A stretch of DNA of 64,000 nucleotides from Ixodes scapularis (lineage: Eukaryota > Arthropoda > Arachnida > Ixodida > Ixodidae). The position numbers and the translations under genes are program-made. Where the stretch lies: assembly GCF_016920785.2 (NCBI RefSeq), contig NW_024609836.1, positions 13,134,768 to 13,198,767 on the forward strand, given 5' to 3'. The notes under the pieces were generated by a model. It made no database searches. It saw only the letters and a list, made by a program, of their open reading frames with translations, and had not been told where the DNA came from. Shown here one piece after another: positions 21,441-31,599 of this stretch (position 1 is its first letter; each line of letters begins with the position of its first letter).

Positions 21441-23418
21441 TTATACGTGGCTGGACACGGCGGTGCTGGACTCGGCCGTGCTGAGCTCGGCGGTACTGGG
21501 CTCGGCGGTGCTGGGCTCGGCGGTGCTGGGCTCGGCGGTGCTCGGCTCGGCGGTGCTGGGCTCGGCGGGGAGGGGCTCGGCGGTGCGGGGCTCGGCGGAG
21601 CGGGGCTGGATTAAGCTGGGCTGGAGGGGTGGCTGGGCAGGGCTCGGCAGGTTTTGGTTTCGCTGGGCTCGGCTTCTCTCGGCAGTCAGCAGCAGAACGA
21701 CCTCGACGAGCACGCGGGTCGTGTTTTGGAGTTCCAGGGCCACCGCCTGCGTGGCGCGAGCTTGCTCCTGGTTCGCCTGCGCAACAGCCTCCATGCGGTG
21801 GCTGAGGGTCTCGATGGAACGCAGGAACTGGAAAGAAGGGGCATTTAATGCGCAGCAACAACATATTTCTAGACACCCAGAGGGCGTGAAAACCTTGCAT
21901 ATGTCACAGTTCGGTTTGCATTATGCTTTTGTGGATCTCCATTGCCCTCGGCTGCAGTCCCACTTTCACAGTGGCATCTTTGTTAAACTCGTACCTATTT
22001 AGTCATGTTACGGAGTCCCATGTTTGAGCCAATACCTGGCCTTGGAACTTCACGTCCCGCGCGTCCCTCGTTTCGTTCTGCTGCAGCTGGAGAGTCTGGT
22101 TGGCGACAGCCTGCATGGCAGCCTCGTCGTGCCGCTCCTGCCTCGACATTCGGGGGGTGGCACGAGGCGCCGTGGGCCGCACCGGGGCCTTGCAGGTGGC
22201 CCCACATCTGCCAGGAAACAAAGAATGCTTCTGTCATATCACACAATCCTAGTTGTCTTCATAAGAGATCTCACCCCGTGAGGTGGAGGGCACCGGCTCG
22301 GCTGCCTGCTGCTTGTGACCTGCCTGGGTACCTGCGGGTCTCCCCTAGAAGGGAATTTAAAGTTCTAGTCAGCACACAGGACTTGTCTGTATTTTCTAGA
22401 TATTGAGAGTGGGTTTGTTGAGGCTGCATTCCACTCAGGGGAAACAAAATTAGACTGTTCCAGAGGTAGTGCCATTCATATCAAGGATTGACTCCCCAAA
22501 TATGTCTAGTGGCAGTTTGAAAGGTCGCACTTCCCCTGTTTTTGTGAAAATGTACCTTTGTGATACAGAAATTGAATCTTACTACAGCGTGCACACAGTA
22601 CAACTGAGGGTTGCAACAACCACAAAAGCAAGAGGAAAAAGAACTACACAAAAACTACACTTGCTTTGGCCTTAGAAACTCCAGTATTACTGCAATAAAT
22701 ATAGTGTTTTTTGTCGTAAGTGCTTTTGTTTTAGACTATGCCTTTACGTGGATGAATTAATCCGCCCTCCGATTCGCTGAAATATAAAAAGTGCCGGCAC
22801 CTTTAATGCATATATTCATATTCATATTTATCACATTTCACTGCAGTATACATCTTAGCTAACTGATAATAAAACTCTGCACGGATATTCTCCTCCCTAT
22901 TGGGATTAAGCAGCTACATGTGCAATAGTATGTTATGTTCAAGTGTGCACTCACCTCGGCCTCGTCCTCAAAAGCTGGGACGGAAAACCCAGGAGCGCCC
23001 AGGGCCGAGTCCTCGCCCACCAGCGTCAAAATACGTGTGTATGGCGACGCCAGTGAGCGCACCCGGCTGCCTCTTCCCCCTGTTTGCCTGCGAGTAAAGG
23101 AAGTAATTCAATAGCTTGGTTCCCACTATGAGTAGACGACGCAAATTACCTCGCCTGTTTCGCCAGCTCGGCTGCCCGCGCCCGTGCCTTTGACACCCGC
23201 ACGGCCCAGTAGCGTTTCCAATCTTCCGGCTCCTTCCTCGGAGGCCCGAGGAAGTTGAGCCGGGAAGTTAGCTCGGTCCAGAAACAAACTTTGTCGTCTC
23301 TGGACAGGGCCGGGCTAAGCTCAGTTGCACCGCGTACCAGAGGGGGGTTCTCGAACATAGATGTATCCAGTTCCTTCCTCTGGGCCGCAGTCACGCCTTG
23401 CCTGCTCCCGTCGTCCAT
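21441..23418 (-). CDS. Myb/SANT-like DNA-binding protein of the Harbinger element
   Basis: Probable five-exon gene. Exon 1 (23418-23150) starts at ATG 23418 and encodes a NAIF1/zeste-like Myb domain: TAAQRKELDTSMFENPPLVRG, FWTELTSRLNFLGPP and DWKRYWAVR, ending in GT. Later exons are about 23087-22955 (ILTLVGEDSALGAPG), 22344-22275, 22207-22036 (helical RQERHDEAAMQAVANQTLQL) and 21827-21441. The last is helical, then ends in about ten STAEP/PSTAE pentapeptide repeats. Splice phases agree except between the third and fourth exons, where the frame is off by one. In PIF/Harbinger systems this partner escorts the transposase to the nucleus and binds the ends. No stop codon was seen in the Myb domain. 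Confidence 0.8.
21470..21610 (-). repeat. 15-bp coding minisatellite (STAEP repeats)
   Basis: GCTCGGCGGTGCTGG recurs about ten times on the + strand. It encodes repeated Ser-Thr-Ala-Glu-Pro in the last exon of the Myb-like gene. The period is a multiple of three, so length changes keep the frame. Confidence 0.85.
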
Positions 23419-24097
23419 GTCGTTTGAACCATAGTCACCGACAATTTAAGAAACGCAGGGTACTGCAAAACTGGAACTTTTTATTATCGCTCCGCAGCCA
23501 ATGAGATAGCCGCACTAGCCGATGAGAACGCCGAGGAACCAATCAGGACGCAAGAAGAGTGAGCATGACAGGCCCCATCCTCCCGTTTCTTGAGCCGTCA
23601 TCAGCGACAGTGATTTTAACTAGGCGCTCATCCGCGTCCCGCATGTTGTTCTATATCCTTTTATGCGAGTTTACTCCATCTAATATTTTCTGGAACCACT
23701 ACAAAATCAGTTGTTCATTTCAATAAAACACGTGTATTTTTTTTTAGTTTGACAAGTTTCTTTAAAATAGCGCCGATGTGAAGGTCGCCGCCGCGAGGGA
23801 TTGGCTGCCATCGCTTCACTAAAAGCAGAAAATGCTCCTCCGGTTGCCAGAGGAACGGACGCTTGCGTAGGGACTAGGTTCCAGGTAGGTACCGCCGGGA
23901 AAGCGTAGGTACGGCAGGGGGACAGCGTAGCTACTTCCGCTCTTCGGCAGCTGGCTCTTGACGCCTCTCAAGTGAGTGACAGATAACAATCTTGAAATGT
24001 CGTCAAGGCGTCAAAGAGGGCGGTTTCGCGGTGCGCGCCCTTGCTTGGTTACGCGCTTCCTGCCGCTATGTCACCTGTGCTTCCAGTTTCTCGAAAA
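23419..24097 (-). promoter_or_regulatory. Upstream region of Myb-like gene / Harbinger right subterminal region
   Basis: Lies between the Myb-like ATG and the right TIR, where the promoter of this gene should be. No TATA box or initiator can be singled out with confidence. No other gene seen. Confidence 0.4.
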
Positions 24098-24112
24098 TCC
24101 AACATAGGTCCC
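24098..24112 (-). repeat. Harbinger right TIR
   Basis: Exact inverse of 14246-14260. Followed by CCG, the partner of the CAG on the left. Confidence 0.9.
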
Positions 24113-24615
24113 CCGGTATTGGAAATCTGTTGCACCTTGTATGAACGAGGCATTGAACTTATTGCACAAGGACTCCACATCGGAGTCTCCAAAAGCTTTT
24201 AACACCGTTTGATCAGAATTTTTTTTTTTTTGCCTTTACCCCCTATTAATTCGTGAACAACATCCCAAGTTTTTTTTGGGGTTACTCTGATGAGTCTGCA
24301 AACGGGCAACGTACAGTCTTTTCTTTGCTAATCTTATTTTTGCAGTTACCCTATCACGGAGACTTCTAAATTCTTCTTTCAATGCGATATTTCCAGGGTT
24401 GGTTTTACATCTGTGCCACAGTTTGTCCTTTTCATTGCACAGCTCCATTATTTCTGAAGTGATCCATACTATCTCACATTTTCTTTGTTTGAGCTTAATT
24501 TTCCTTTCACATGTACTGTAAATATTCACAAACCATTCGGTCATTCTTTGGTAGGCTGCAATATGATTTAAAGTGAGTAAACTATCCCAGTCGTATTCAT
24601 TAATTAATTTATCTA
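24113..24615 (-). pseudogene. LINE F fragment: linker between endonuclease and RT
   Basis: Minus-strand sequence typical of the segment before the RT in CR1/L2-like LINEs: YDWDSLL, WITSEIMELCNEKDKLW, EEFRSLRDRVTAKIRLAKKRLY. The frame joins the RT fragment at 14245 once the Harbinger element is removed. It joins the piece at 27271-27370 once the Penelope insertion is removed. A frameshift near 24240 changes the reading in a T/A-rich run. Confidence 0.75.
24605..24615. repeat. Target-site duplication of Penelope element 1, left copy
   Basis: TAATTTATCTA, repeated at 27260-27270. With one copy removed, the LINE F frame reads through (NKKVDKLINEYDWD). Confidence 0.85.
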
Positions 24616-24890
24616 TGATAATGCTTCACAGCGCACAAGATCAGACACACTTAAAAAGGAAAATCACGCATACACCGGAAGAACACTCACGCAGCGCTGA
24701 CTGACAACTCAAATGTATTATGCCTCATCTTCATCTTCACTCACTCCGATGCAAATGGCAGTGAAACAAAAAACAAGGATCATATGAAAAAGAGAAAAGG
24801 CAAGAACAGAAAAAGGATTAAAAACAAAATTTAGAAGGAAGAAAAATATAGAAGGAAAAAAGTAATGAATTCCCTGTACAGCGGACGTTG

Positions 24891-26129
24891 CTACTGTGCT
24901 TTTTCTATATAGTTCAACTCTTTTTCCGTTAAGGCTAGCGAAGGAGTGCTAACACATATCCTATCTAGCCTTACAATGTTAGCGGTTTCTACTATTTCCC
25001 GCGTCGTTTTCTCCCTGCTCTGTCCCAGTATGGTGCATTTGTCTAGGAGGGGAGAACATCCACACGCTCTGCAGTGGAGGCCTAAATGACCCGAGTTGGC
25101 ATTTATGGCATTGTTGTGGTGCTCGCGAAGTCGGTCATTTAGACAGCGACCCGTCTGTCCGATGTAACACTTGCCACATGTGAGGGGGAAGGAATAGATG
25201 ACTCCCTCATTGCAGGACACGAACTTGTTCAGGTGGTTTTTGATACATCCAACTGGTCGACTAGATGTCCCATTGACCTTCTTGCACAAGCTAGAAAGTC
25301 TATTTGGCGCGGAGAAGACAACGTCTACGTTGACTCTATTGGCCATTTTCTTGAGCTTGTGGGATAAGTTGTGGATGTAGGGAACTATGACAGGCCTTGT
25401 GGTGCGGTCTCTGGTTCTGCGTGTTATAGCTCCTTCCTGCTTAACCTCCCTGAGTAGGACTTCGGCAACGGAAGTTAATAAAGACGGGGGGTAGCCCGCT
25501 AAAACCAACCGAGAAATTTGCATGTTGAAACTCGTAGGGACTGTGTGTTTGCAAGATTTTTCCAGAGAGTTTTTTAGGCATAGTTTTACAATGCCTCTTT
25601 TTACAAGCTTAGAGTGGGCGGAGCTATGGTTGAGGAGAGGCTTCTTTGCTCGAGGTTCGTACGACCAGCAGGTGTGATTGCTTTCAAGAAAGAGTCGTAG
25701 GTCCAAGAATTTTATAGATCGCTCAACCGGAAGCTCATGGGTGAGTTTTAACGGGTGAAGGCAGTCCTTGAAGGTGGACAGAACACTGGCCACTAAGTCG
25801 GGGAAGGTTCCATTGTTACTGTCAAGTAAAATCAGGTAGTCATCCACGTACCGAAACACACGCACTACTTTGGACTGGTCAAGGTTATGCTGCAATAATC
25901 TGTTATGAAATGCCAGATAAAGGTCACTGAGTACGGGAGCTATACAAGAACCAATACATACTCCCGTTTTCTGCAGGTATGTTAAGCCTTCCCAGGTGGC
26001 AAAAGTAGAATTCAGGTAGGTGGTTATTAAATCTAGGAAACCCTTGACTGAGACGCCTGACGCGTTTTGAAAGGCTATGACACCAAAGGAGTCAACACTT
26101 TCTTCTATGCACCTAAGAAGACCTAAGAA
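24891..26129 (-). pseudogene. Penelope-like RT and GIY-YIG endonuclease, left copy, 5'-truncated
   Basis: The open frame lacks the N-terminal half of a Penelope protein. In order: KTGVCIGSCIAPVLSDLYL, then the RT catalytic FRYVDDYLIL (YVDD at 25839-25850), a linker, then a GIY-YIG nuclease (VIYSFPLTC followed by CYIGQTGRCLNDRLREHH; about 25120-25205), ending at 24891. It is uninterrupted from about residue 30 to the end. The family uses this endonuclease and RT for target-primed insertion. The first residues (before LGLLRCIEES) derive from the palindromic junction, not from the element. Confidence 0.88.
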
Positions 26130-26170
26130 GCAATCACACCAGGTGTGATTGCTTTGAAAGCAATCACACC
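26130..26170. repeat. Junction palindrome at centre of Penelope inverted repeat
   Basis: GCAATCACACC (26130-26140), its inverse (26142-26152) and the same word again (26160-26170) sit at the turning point. Just before it, ACCTAAGAAG is doubled (26111-26130). Looks like template switching at the junction. Confidence 0.8.
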
Positions 26171-26950
26171 TGGTGGTCGTACGAACCTCGAGCAAAGAAG
26201 CCTCTCCTCAACCATAGCTCCGCCCACTCTAAGCTTGTAAAAAGAGGCATTGTAAAACTATGCCTAAAAAACTCTCTGGAAAAATCTTGCAAACAAACAG
26301 TCCCTACGAGTTTCAACATGCAAATTTCTCGGTTGGTTTTAGCGGGCTACCCCCCGTCTTTATTAACTTCCGTTGCCGAAGTCCTACTCAGGGAGGTTAA
26401 GCAGGAAGGAGCTATAACACGCAGAACCAGAGACCGCACCACAAGGCCTGTCATAGTTCCCTACATCCACAACTTATCCCACAAGCTCAAGAAAATGACC
26501 AATAGAGTCAACGTAGACGTTGTCTTCTCCGCGCCAAATAGACTTTCTAGCTTGTGCAAGAAGGTCAATGGGACATCTAGTCGACCAGTTGGATGTATCA
26601 AAAACCACCTGAACAAGTTCGTGTCCTGCAATGAGGGAGTCATCTATTCCTTCCCCCTCACATGTGGCAAGTGTTACATCGGACAGACGGGTCGCTGTCT
26701 AAATGACCGACTTCGCGAGCACCACAACAATGCCATAAATGCCAACTCGGGTCATTTAGGCCTCCACTGCAGAGCGTGTGGATGTTCTCCCCTCCTAGAC
26801 AAATGCACCATACTGGGACAGAGCAGGGACAAAACGACGCGGGAAATAGTAGAAACCGCTAACATTGTAAGGCTAGATAGGATATGTGTTAGCACTCCTT
26901 CGCTAGCCTTAACGGAAAAAGAGTTGAACTATATAGAAAAAGCACAGTAG
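26166..26950 (+). pseudogene. Penelope-like protein, right copy: linker and GIY-YIG endonuclease
   Basis: Plus-strand duplicate of the last ~260 residues of the left copy, open to the stop at 26948-26950. It has the full GIY-YIG motif set but no RT. A handful of substitutions separate it from the left copy (for example SRDKTT versus SREKTT). It has no start codon of its own in a convincing position. Confidence 0.85.
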
Positions 26951-27226
26951 CAACGTCCGCTGTACAGGGAATTCATTACTTTTTTCCTTCTATATTTTTC
27001 TTCCTTCTATATTTTGTTTTTAATCCTTTTTCTGTTCTTGCCTTTTCTCTTTTTCATATGATCCTTGTTTTTTGTTTCACTGCCATTTGCATCGGAGTGA
27101 GTGAAGATGAAGATGAGGCATAATACATTTGAGTTGTCAGTCAGCGCTGCGTGAGTGTTCTTCCTGTGTAAGCGTGATTTTCCTTTTTAAGTGTGTCTGA
27201 TCTTGTGCGCTGTGAAGCATTATCAT

Positions 27227-27259
27227 GAATTTCCGACTCGCCCAAGCTGAAGTTCTGAC
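27227..27259 (-). other. One-sided 33-bp extension of Penelope element 1
   Basis: The sequence lies outside the inverted repeat but inside the target duplication. In minus sense it holds CTTCAGCTTGGGCGAGTCGG. A comparable 32-base extension, also containing CTTGGG, is found in Penelope element 2 at 36931-36962. Confidence 0.75.
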
Positions 27260-27370
27260 TAATTTATCTACTTTTTTGTTATCCATAACCAGCTTACAGA
27301 GACTGTCAGGCTTGCTGTTTTGGACGTCCCCATACACAACAAAGGACTTAAGCTGGATAAGTTGTTTCAT
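27260..27370 (-). pseudogene. LINE F fragment: 5'-most piece, with right target copy
   Basis: Starts with the right target duplication (27260-27270). On the minus strand it continues the LINE F reading frame upstream (LCKLVMDNKKVDKL). Endonuclease motifs are not seen further upstream, so the LINE copy seems truncated near 27380. Confidence 0.65.
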
Positions 27371-28008
27371 TATTGTGGAAATGACTGTCTAAACTGAATA
27401 GACAAAAAAAACTTATAAATACATATTCTTCAGCTGTGTGACTGTATTAATCTGTGTCTGTGTGCGGTTTTCGGTCCTTTGTGCTCACCTGGCCACTTCA
27501 AAAAGTATTGAAAAACGCCCCGATAATACTGCCAGCTACCAGTACGCATCTATTAAGCATTTCCACCAGGTTTTTTTCTACTCTGTTGTCCCGAATTGTA
27601 CCGAATTCATTTTGAGTGTTCCCACACATCACATATTGACGCGATTGTCCCGATGTTTTATTAAGCGGTTTGTTGTTTAACTTACACGTCTCTACACCAT
27701 GTGCGTTTCATCCTTCGTAAATATCTTTGCATCAACAAGCAGCAAGCGAGGCGTTCTTTCGCCAACGCATGTTCTGACTAATACAAGAACTTGCCTTCAT
27801 ATAACGCGCGTCCCTGTGGAACATGGGGCATATGGAAGGGCCCCGTATGAAAGACTGATTGTCGGACGATTGACCAAGCTTTGTATATAAAAGTTGTGTT
27901 CCAGAGTCTCAAATGCAGGTCTGTTAGCCCAAAGCTTGTTACTTCTCAATCGGTGAATCGCGTGACCGAGCATGCAGATTCTAGAGATGTACCCAACGGT
28001 AAGATTGT
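27371..28008. other. No gene seen
   Basis: About 640 bases without a recognised motif on either strand. Short open frames here are not convincing. Confidence 0.5.
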
Positions 28009-28631
28009 TTGTGTCTGACAAAAATAGGGCTCACAAACTGTGGTGACCTGACGAGAAACATTTCCAAGAGCGGCGATGTGTGCTACGCACAAAACTGCAG
28101 AAAGTTGTCAAAGTTTGTGAATCAATTAATGCTGACAAGTGCTGCTGCAAAGGTGCTGCAAGGAATTGTAACTAGCGACGCTCTTGTCAATACGCTGTAC
28201 AGTACCGAGAAGTACGGAGTTAATCCGAACGCGATTGTAAGGCTGGAAACGGCAGTGCTTATCCAGAGACACAGCATGCTATCTTGGATTTTGTGGAAGA
28301 GAAGTTGGACGGCCCTGCGAAAGACAAACTTTGTAAGTCGCTTGAGATAAGCTCTGAATCAACTGTTCATACGTTCACCGAGCACTCCAAATGCCCCTTA
28401 TCATTTGGATACAAAAAGAACATTCACGTTTTTGCCCGTCGTCTCCATAGAAGTGGAGCAATCGTTATCCGACTTAATGAAAGATACCGCCTAAGAAAAC
28501 ATACGCTTGAGATACACTTGCCAGTTCCTTTCAGAACACGCAACGCAAGTTTTAATGATAAACAGCAGGTTAAATATTTTAGTGCAAAATTAAAGCACAT
28601 TGAACCTATTCACAAAAGCAAAAATTCCTGA
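28009..28631 (+). other. Unassigned decayed coding-like stretch
   Basis: Two overlapping + frames, 28009-28350 and 28284-28631, stay open for over 110 residues each in moderately AT-rich DNA. The second reads DFVEEKLDGPAKDKLCKSLEI with balanced charge. I do not recognise either protein. A remnant of the C-terminal part of a DNA-transposon protein is possible, but I cannot support it. Confidence 0.25.
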
Positions 28632-30508
28632 AAAGTGACCCAATCTGCTGACATTTCCGGTCCAGGTTTTGTTCCGATTTCAGTAATATTTTTGTACCTG
28701 TATTTCCAGCTGTATTCATTTGCATTAGGAGACACTTGTAGAGTCAGGACTTGTACTAACTTATGCTGGGATTATCCTGATATAGGCAAAGGAGGGAATA
28801 TGAGTCTGCCGAACTATCTGCGAAGTGTGACAGGAAGCCGAAGCCGTTTGTGTAACGCATCGCTATAGGGAGTATTCACTGGACGCCACATTTGTGGATC
28901 CTGTTTGGAGCGCATGCTCAGAACGAGCTCACATCAATAGGCTGCTAAGACAGGCAATCTTGATGGTGCGGAATACACGTTGCAAAAGAACTGTGAAAGC
29001 TTGCTGTCAGCACGCGCTCAACAGTCGTGCACACAGCTATGGCCACCAGTGAATATTTTTTATAGACGATTGCGAGCAAGGCCCTTGGTCGCCGCCATAT
29101 GGCTATGCTCGTGCAGACAAGCCAGTGCAATTTCAAGCTTTCCATGGCTATGTTCGCACGCAAGGCACACGTGCTTGCACTCACGGGGCACTAGTCGGGG
29201 CGCCATGCTTGCAATAGTCTATACGCCTGAAGCTCTCAATTTCGGACAGTGCCTCTGACGAGCAAACTCGAATATTCTTAGGTCGCGTTTCGGTTGTGCA
29301 TCATTCTGCTTTTTCACGTTGCTCGCGGATACTAAACTGGCAGAAAAACATTAATGAAGACATATTTTTGAAAGAAAACGACAGTAACAAAAAGCTACAA
29401 AAAGTATTCTCATCGTTTCGATAAAACACTGAAAATGTGAGCGGCATTTTTTTTTTAATTAAGTTTTTTTTTTCAGTTTTTTCACACGCTCTGTTACCGC
29501 GCGTATATAGATGCCGGCAGGCTTGTAAACGACCATGGCTCGTGCATGATCGAAAGCTGCAGTGCCATTTTATGCTTGATGCAAACATGAATTGCGGCGA
29601 GAAGTGTGGGTGTCGCCGCCTGGTGGAATTTTTTCACAACCCAGAGTGGGGATACATCAACTTCCTCTGCTGGTGAAAACACGTGGAATGCCAAGCTTCT
29701 ACGCACCGAGAAAATTAAAACATAACCGCGTGGGTAGCGCGTGCACTACCCATGGTGAGGAAAAACAGACGCGCCCCTAGCGAGCAACTCTCCGCGAATA
29801 CTCCCTTCACCCCCAAAGGCACGTTCACACAGTGGCCTTTGACTACTGCTTTTGACTGCGTTAAGATTGCTTGCGTCAAGCTGTTGCTATGGCAACCCTT
29901 ATGATGAGCCAATGGGGGCGCTGTGCTGCACAGCGCAAAGCGGTCGACGCAAATGTGTGAACAAGCCTTAAGCTGAGAATGCGGTGGGAGCTGCGTGCCC
30001 GCCGGACCAATGAGCCGCCTCCCTGCCGTCGCCCGACCAGGCTCTGCGCGTGGCTGTGGACGGGGGCGTGATCACGTGCCAAAAGGGAGACGCACGCCTG
30101 GTCCAACGAGGACGCGGCTTCCACCGCAGTCTGAGTTTGCAGAGCCGCATATTGGGGGAGTCTGGCTAGTGGGTGTGGCTGCTGTGGCGACGAAGGTTAG
30201 ACCCCTATATACTGTAATAAAGGGCTAGCCATTCTCTGAAATGAAGAAGAGAAATTTCTCCTCGCTCATGTCCTTTCCCTCTCAAACGTTCGCTCTGCCC
30301 TCGCTTCAATTGGAGCAGGCGCAACACAAGACGGTTGCCTTCCCATAATTCCGCGCGCGTTCGTGTAATCACTGCTGCGTGATGCACGTTAAAAACCCCA
30401 GGTTAGCGGTTGTACTGCACTGGCTAAATTTCTCATCTACAGCTAAGAGACCGATTACCCGTTGAGGCGGATCTCCATCAAGGCTGTATAAACATACAGA
30501 GCAAACCA
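28632..30508. other. Mostly unrecognised sequence
   Basis: Apart from the small MITE at 29061-29223 and a poly-T tract near 29450-29475, no gene, RNA or known repeat was recognised in this 1.9-kb stretch. Confidence 0.5.
29061..29223. mobile_element. 163-bp MITE with TATAGAC ends
   Basis: Left end TATAGACGATTGCGAGCAAGGC pairs with the right end (GCCATGCTTGCAATAGTCTATA) at 19 of 22 positions. The first seven bases equal those of the 16451-18352 element, so they may share a mobilising enzyme. Confidence 0.6.
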
Positions 30509-30528
30509 ATGTTTACAGGACGCTGTCA

Positions 30529-31595
30529 GTGGGCTCAGAGGGGCGGCGGCTATGCGGTCGCTTCAAAATCCTTTGTTTTATTCTGCAGGTTCGTAAATAT
30601 TCATTCTTACACGTTAAACGATCTTGCAATGGTTTTTTGCTGCTCCTCCAGTGCCCGCTGGTTCTTTTTAGAGTTGGTTATGTTTGTGTTCATGTTTTTA
30701 AGTTACTTTTGTTATCTGGGGACGTTGAATCAAACCCCGGCCCTATCACGAACGCTGATATTCTGACTGTTATTGCTGAACAGTCCGCTGAGCACTATGC
30801 GTGTCATACCGAGATGGTTGGCATGCTAAATCCGGTCAATGATAACCAGCATCAACTAGAACTAAAAATGCTATCGACGTCCATTCAAGACTTGGAACAG
30901 GCGAATCACTTGTGGAATCAATAGATGTGCCAGAGTATCCTGCTGAACTTTCTAATGTTGTTAGTGAGGCCGCCCGAGGCGAAACTACCGTTCTGAATTC
31001 AAGACTTAATGAGCTTGAAGATAGGTCACGTCCTGACAACTTACGTTTCTACAGGATTGCTGACACTCCTTTCGAAAACGGGTCGCAGTCAGAGACTCAT
31101 ATCCGCGACAATCTTTCTACGATATTAGGACTAGATATGCTTGGCGAGGCGATATCCCGTGCTCATAGATTAGGCACATACACAAGTAATAACCGTCGGC
31201 CAATAATTGTTAAATTTTATTCCTCTAAATTCAAGGCAAATGTTTTTTTCTCACCGTTTTAAGTTCAAAGGAAAAGGAATTTCAGTCAGTGAGGATTTCT
31301 GTTCGGCTACGCTTCAGTAACGAAAAAAAGTTAATCGATTTCGGTAAAGGCACCGGTCAGAGGTTCTCACGCAGACTAAACAGGCTGCGCGTTAACCAAA
31401 AGATGTATACTTACCGCCCCGTAACAAACTGTGTTTGTGAAGTGACTCCTAGTCATGCTCGTGAAAGTAACAACACCGCGTCTCTCCCGGGCACCAATAA
31501 TACAGCTCCCGCCCCGCTCCTGTCTCAAAAAGTTGATGTAGTTTTACTACATTATTTGGCGTGGCATAGTAAGCAGATGCTAGGGCATGACTGAT
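30529..31595 (+). pseudogene. LINE ORF1 with N-terminal 2A-like motif and RRM-type domain
   Basis: Three successive + frames (30529-30924, 30912-31262, 31289-31594) make one decayed ORF1. The first has a very hydrophobic N-terminus (FLLLLQCPLVLFRVGYVCV) followed by LLLLSGDVESNPGP, a canonical 2A sequence. The second has a short coiled-coil (NSRLNELEDRSR) and an L1/CR1-type RNA-binding fold signature (NLRFYRI, ISRAHRLG, RRPIIVKFYS). The third continues that domain. No RT follows, so the LINE is truncated after ORF1. Two frameshifts make it inactive. 2A sequences are documented in several non-LTR clades. Confidence 0.75.
30718..30744 (+). other. 2A-type ribosome-skipping motif (GDVESNPGP)
   Basis: Codes GDVESNPGP, matching D(V/I)ExNPGP. 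Skipping would occur between Gly (30739-30741) and Pro (30742-30744), separating the hydrophobic leader from the RNA-binding ORF1 body. Confidence 0.85.
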
Positions 31596-31599
31596 TTGT

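Larger units (their letters stand above)
14246..24112. mobile_element. PIF/Harbinger DNA transposon (9.87 kb)
   Basis: Perfect 15-bp terminal inverted repeats, GGGACCTATGTTGGA at 14246-14260 and its complement at 24098-24112, with weaker similarity continuing inward. Flanking 3-mers are CAG (14243-14245) and CCG (24113-24115), consistent with a 3-bp CNG duplication that has taken one mutation. Removing the element rejoins LINE F in frame. Inside are a HARBI1-like transposase (+, from the left end) and a Myb/SANT-like gene (-, from the right end), pointing toward each other. This two-gene content is the known PIF/Harbinger arrangement. Confidence 0.92.
24616..27259. mobile_element. Penelope-like element 1, head-to-head inverted repeat
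   Basis: Two copies of the 3' part of one Penelope-like element diverge from a centre near 26145. Arms 24615-25687 (sense -) and 26154-27226 (sense +) are each 1,073 bases and differ at few positions (for example KKMAN versus KKMTN). The left copy extends further 5' and includes RT sequence. Beyond the right arm lies an unpaired 33-base extension (27227-27259), then the 11-bp target duplication. Inverted repeats with a one-sided extension of about 34 bases are described for Penelope elements, as I recall. Inserted into LINE F. Confidence 0.9.

Noticed and set aside
21436..22002. Arg/Ala/Pro-rich and Gly/Leu-rich frames over the minisatellite on both strands
   Set aside because: The 15-bp repeat is open in several frames. 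Only the frame continuing from the upstream helical exon (STAEP) is consistent with splicing.
28009..28350. C-terminal domain of a second P-type transposase
   Set aside because: A faint resemblance around GLTNCGDL and a following helix was considered, but no diagnostic motif supports it.
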